The notes under the pieces were generated by a model. The model was not told where the DNA came from. It saw only the letters and a list, made by a program, of their open reading frames with translations, and did no database searches. Positions 4,908-5,740 of a stretch of DNA of 5,740 bases are shown here, in pieces. A program made the position numbers and the translations under genes. Position 1 is the stretch's first letter, and each line of letters opens with the position of its first letter. The stretch is from an uncultured bacterium. GTDB taxonomy: Bacteria; UBA4055. The stretch spans positions 1 to 5,740 of the forward strand of contig CALMWI010000227.1 of NCBI GenBank assembly GCA_937873545.1, read 5' to 3'.

Positions 4908-5740
4908 TTTGAACCTCCGACTCTGATTTTTTTGAACCTTGCAGTTGCAGCTCCGTGCGTCATCCTTGCGGTTTGAGGCGGCTGGCCTTTTCCGCAGTTG
5001 GTTACGCCGAAATCTTTCCAGTACCTGTCATCGCAGATAGCGTCGCATGAATTCCAGAATTCGGGATTGCTTGATTTATAAAGCACATCTTTTAAAGGCC
5101 TTACCTTCTTTCCGTTCTTTATTTCCCAGAACATGTCCCCGCCGAACTGGAAATTCACCCTGTGCTGATCGATCGAGAATGAACCTCTGCCCTCGATGTA
5201 AATACCGTCCTCGGTATCTGCTATAAGCTCCTGGGGCGATAAAGGTTTTTTGCCGGGTTCGAGGTACAGATTCGGTATCCTGTTTATAGGAAAGTCATAA
5301 TAATATGTCGCTCTGCTGCAGCCTCTGCTCATGTTCTCGCCGATGAAAGGAGCCGTATCTCTCGTTGTGCCGTATTCGTTCAGTATCCCGTCCTTTATAA
5401 TGTACCATTTCTGGCCGGGAACTCCGTCGTCGTCATATCCTGCGGTCGCGAGACCGAAAGAAAGCGTGTTGTCGCCGACGAAATTTACTATCTCCGAGCC
5501 GTAACGGTATTTTTTCAGCTTTTCCGGTGTAGCGAACGATACTCCCGCATAATCGGCTTCCCATTTAAGCACTCTGTCAAGCTCGGTCGGATGTCCTACG
5601 CTTTCGTGCATGGTCAGTCCCAGGTGGTTCGGGTCGAGTATCAGGTCCCTTCTTCTGATCTCTCCGGGTTCATCCGCCTCAAGCTTCATAATAGCTTCTT
5701 CAGCTATCTGTACAGCCTTCTGGACAAGGTTCATTTTCAG
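4904..5740 (-). CDS. tldD: TldD family zinc metalloprotease subunit, C-terminal part (cut by window edge)
   Basis: The frame is open through the right edge, so only the last 278 residues are present. Full TldD proteins run to roughly 450-550 residues, so a large N-terminal part lies beyond 5740, and the Met at 5734 is most likely internal. Counting from that Met, the zinc-binding motif is HESVGH (43-48: His43, Glu44, His48) in LTMHESVGHPTELDR. Further family marks are GYDDDGVPGQKW (99-110), NMSRGCSRATYYYDFPINRIPN (134-155), TEDGIYIEGRGSFSID (174-189) and FQFGGDMFWEI (195-205). Cys247 in NCGKGQPPQTARMTHG is the best candidate for the third zinc ligand, by analogy with E. coli TldD. The long insert and GKGQP ending suggest the widespread non-enterobacterial subtype, an impression from memory. 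It forms the catalytic half of a TldD/TldE complex with the next gene, which it overlaps by four bases. Its promoter is outside the window. Confidence 0.94.
   Translation of the reverse strand: MKMNLVQKAVQIAEEAIMKLEADEPGEIRRRDLILDPNHLGLTMHESVGHPTELDRVLKWEADYAGVSFATPEKLKKYRYGSEIVNFVGDNTLSFGLATAGYDDDGVPGQKWYIIKDGILNEYGTTRDTAPFIGENMSRGCSRATYYYDFPINRIPNLYLEPGKKPLSPQELIADTEDGIYIEGRGSFSIDQHRVNFQFGGDMFWEIKNGKKVRPLKDVLYKSSNPEFWNSCDAICDDRYWKDFGVTNCGKGQPPQTARMTHGAATARFKKIRVGGSK
4914..4918 (-). promoter_or_regulatory. Ribosome binding site of tldE, inside tldD
   Basis: GGAGG on the minus strand lies within the last codons of tldD, encoding part of its Val-Gly-Gly. It is six bases before the ATG at 4907 and nine before the ATG at 4904, which favours the first ATG and supports coupling of tldD and tldE translation. 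Confidence 0.75.

Overview
The window is 5.7 kb of moderately AT-rich, compactly coded bacterial chromosome. It holds five complete protein genes and two genes cut by the window edges. The gene set is housekeeping-like: a sugar aminotransferase, a lipoprotein, a major facilitator exporter, an ArsC/Spx-fold protein, and the TldE/TldD protease pair. Translation uses Shine-Dalgarno sites (AGGAGG/GGAGG) with ATG starts and the standard stops TAA, TAG and TGA. Two promoters resemble the sigma-70 type and two intrinsic terminators are strong. A signal-peptidase-II lipobox and a WbpE-like nucleotide-sugar aminotransferase fit a diderm bacterium making surface polysaccharide, but do not prove it. The phylum cannot be named from the sequence alone. 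No transposase, integrase, CRISPR array, tRNA or rRNA is visible.

Layout. On the plus strand, the last 32 codons of an unidentified gene (1-101) are followed after one base by a DegT/DnrJ/EryC1 aminotransferase (103-1203). This unit ends at a hairpin (1206-1233) that can work in both directions, because everything to its right is on the minus strand and converges on it. Reading the minus strand from the right edge: tldD (3' part, enters from beyond 5740), tldE overlapping it by ATGA, a strong terminator (3591-3614), a small ArsC/Spx-fold gene (3571-3227), an MFS_3 exporter (3130-1868), and a lipoprotein (1786-1232).

How they work together. TldD and TldE are expected to form one heteromeric metalloprotease, with the zinc motif only in TldD. 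The aminotransferase belongs to a nucleotide-sugar pathway whose other genes would lie left of the window. The ArsC-like, MFS and lipoprotein genes share a strand but have no evident joint function; the MFS and lipoprotein genes each have a candidate promoter.

Most notable points. The ArsC/Spx-fold protein has serine where its family has the catalytic cysteine, and contains no cysteine at all. A strong terminator lies in the short leader directly before that gene, with almost no room for a separate promoter after it. The lipoprotein belongs to no family I recognise. I did not find a clearly new multi-gene system here.
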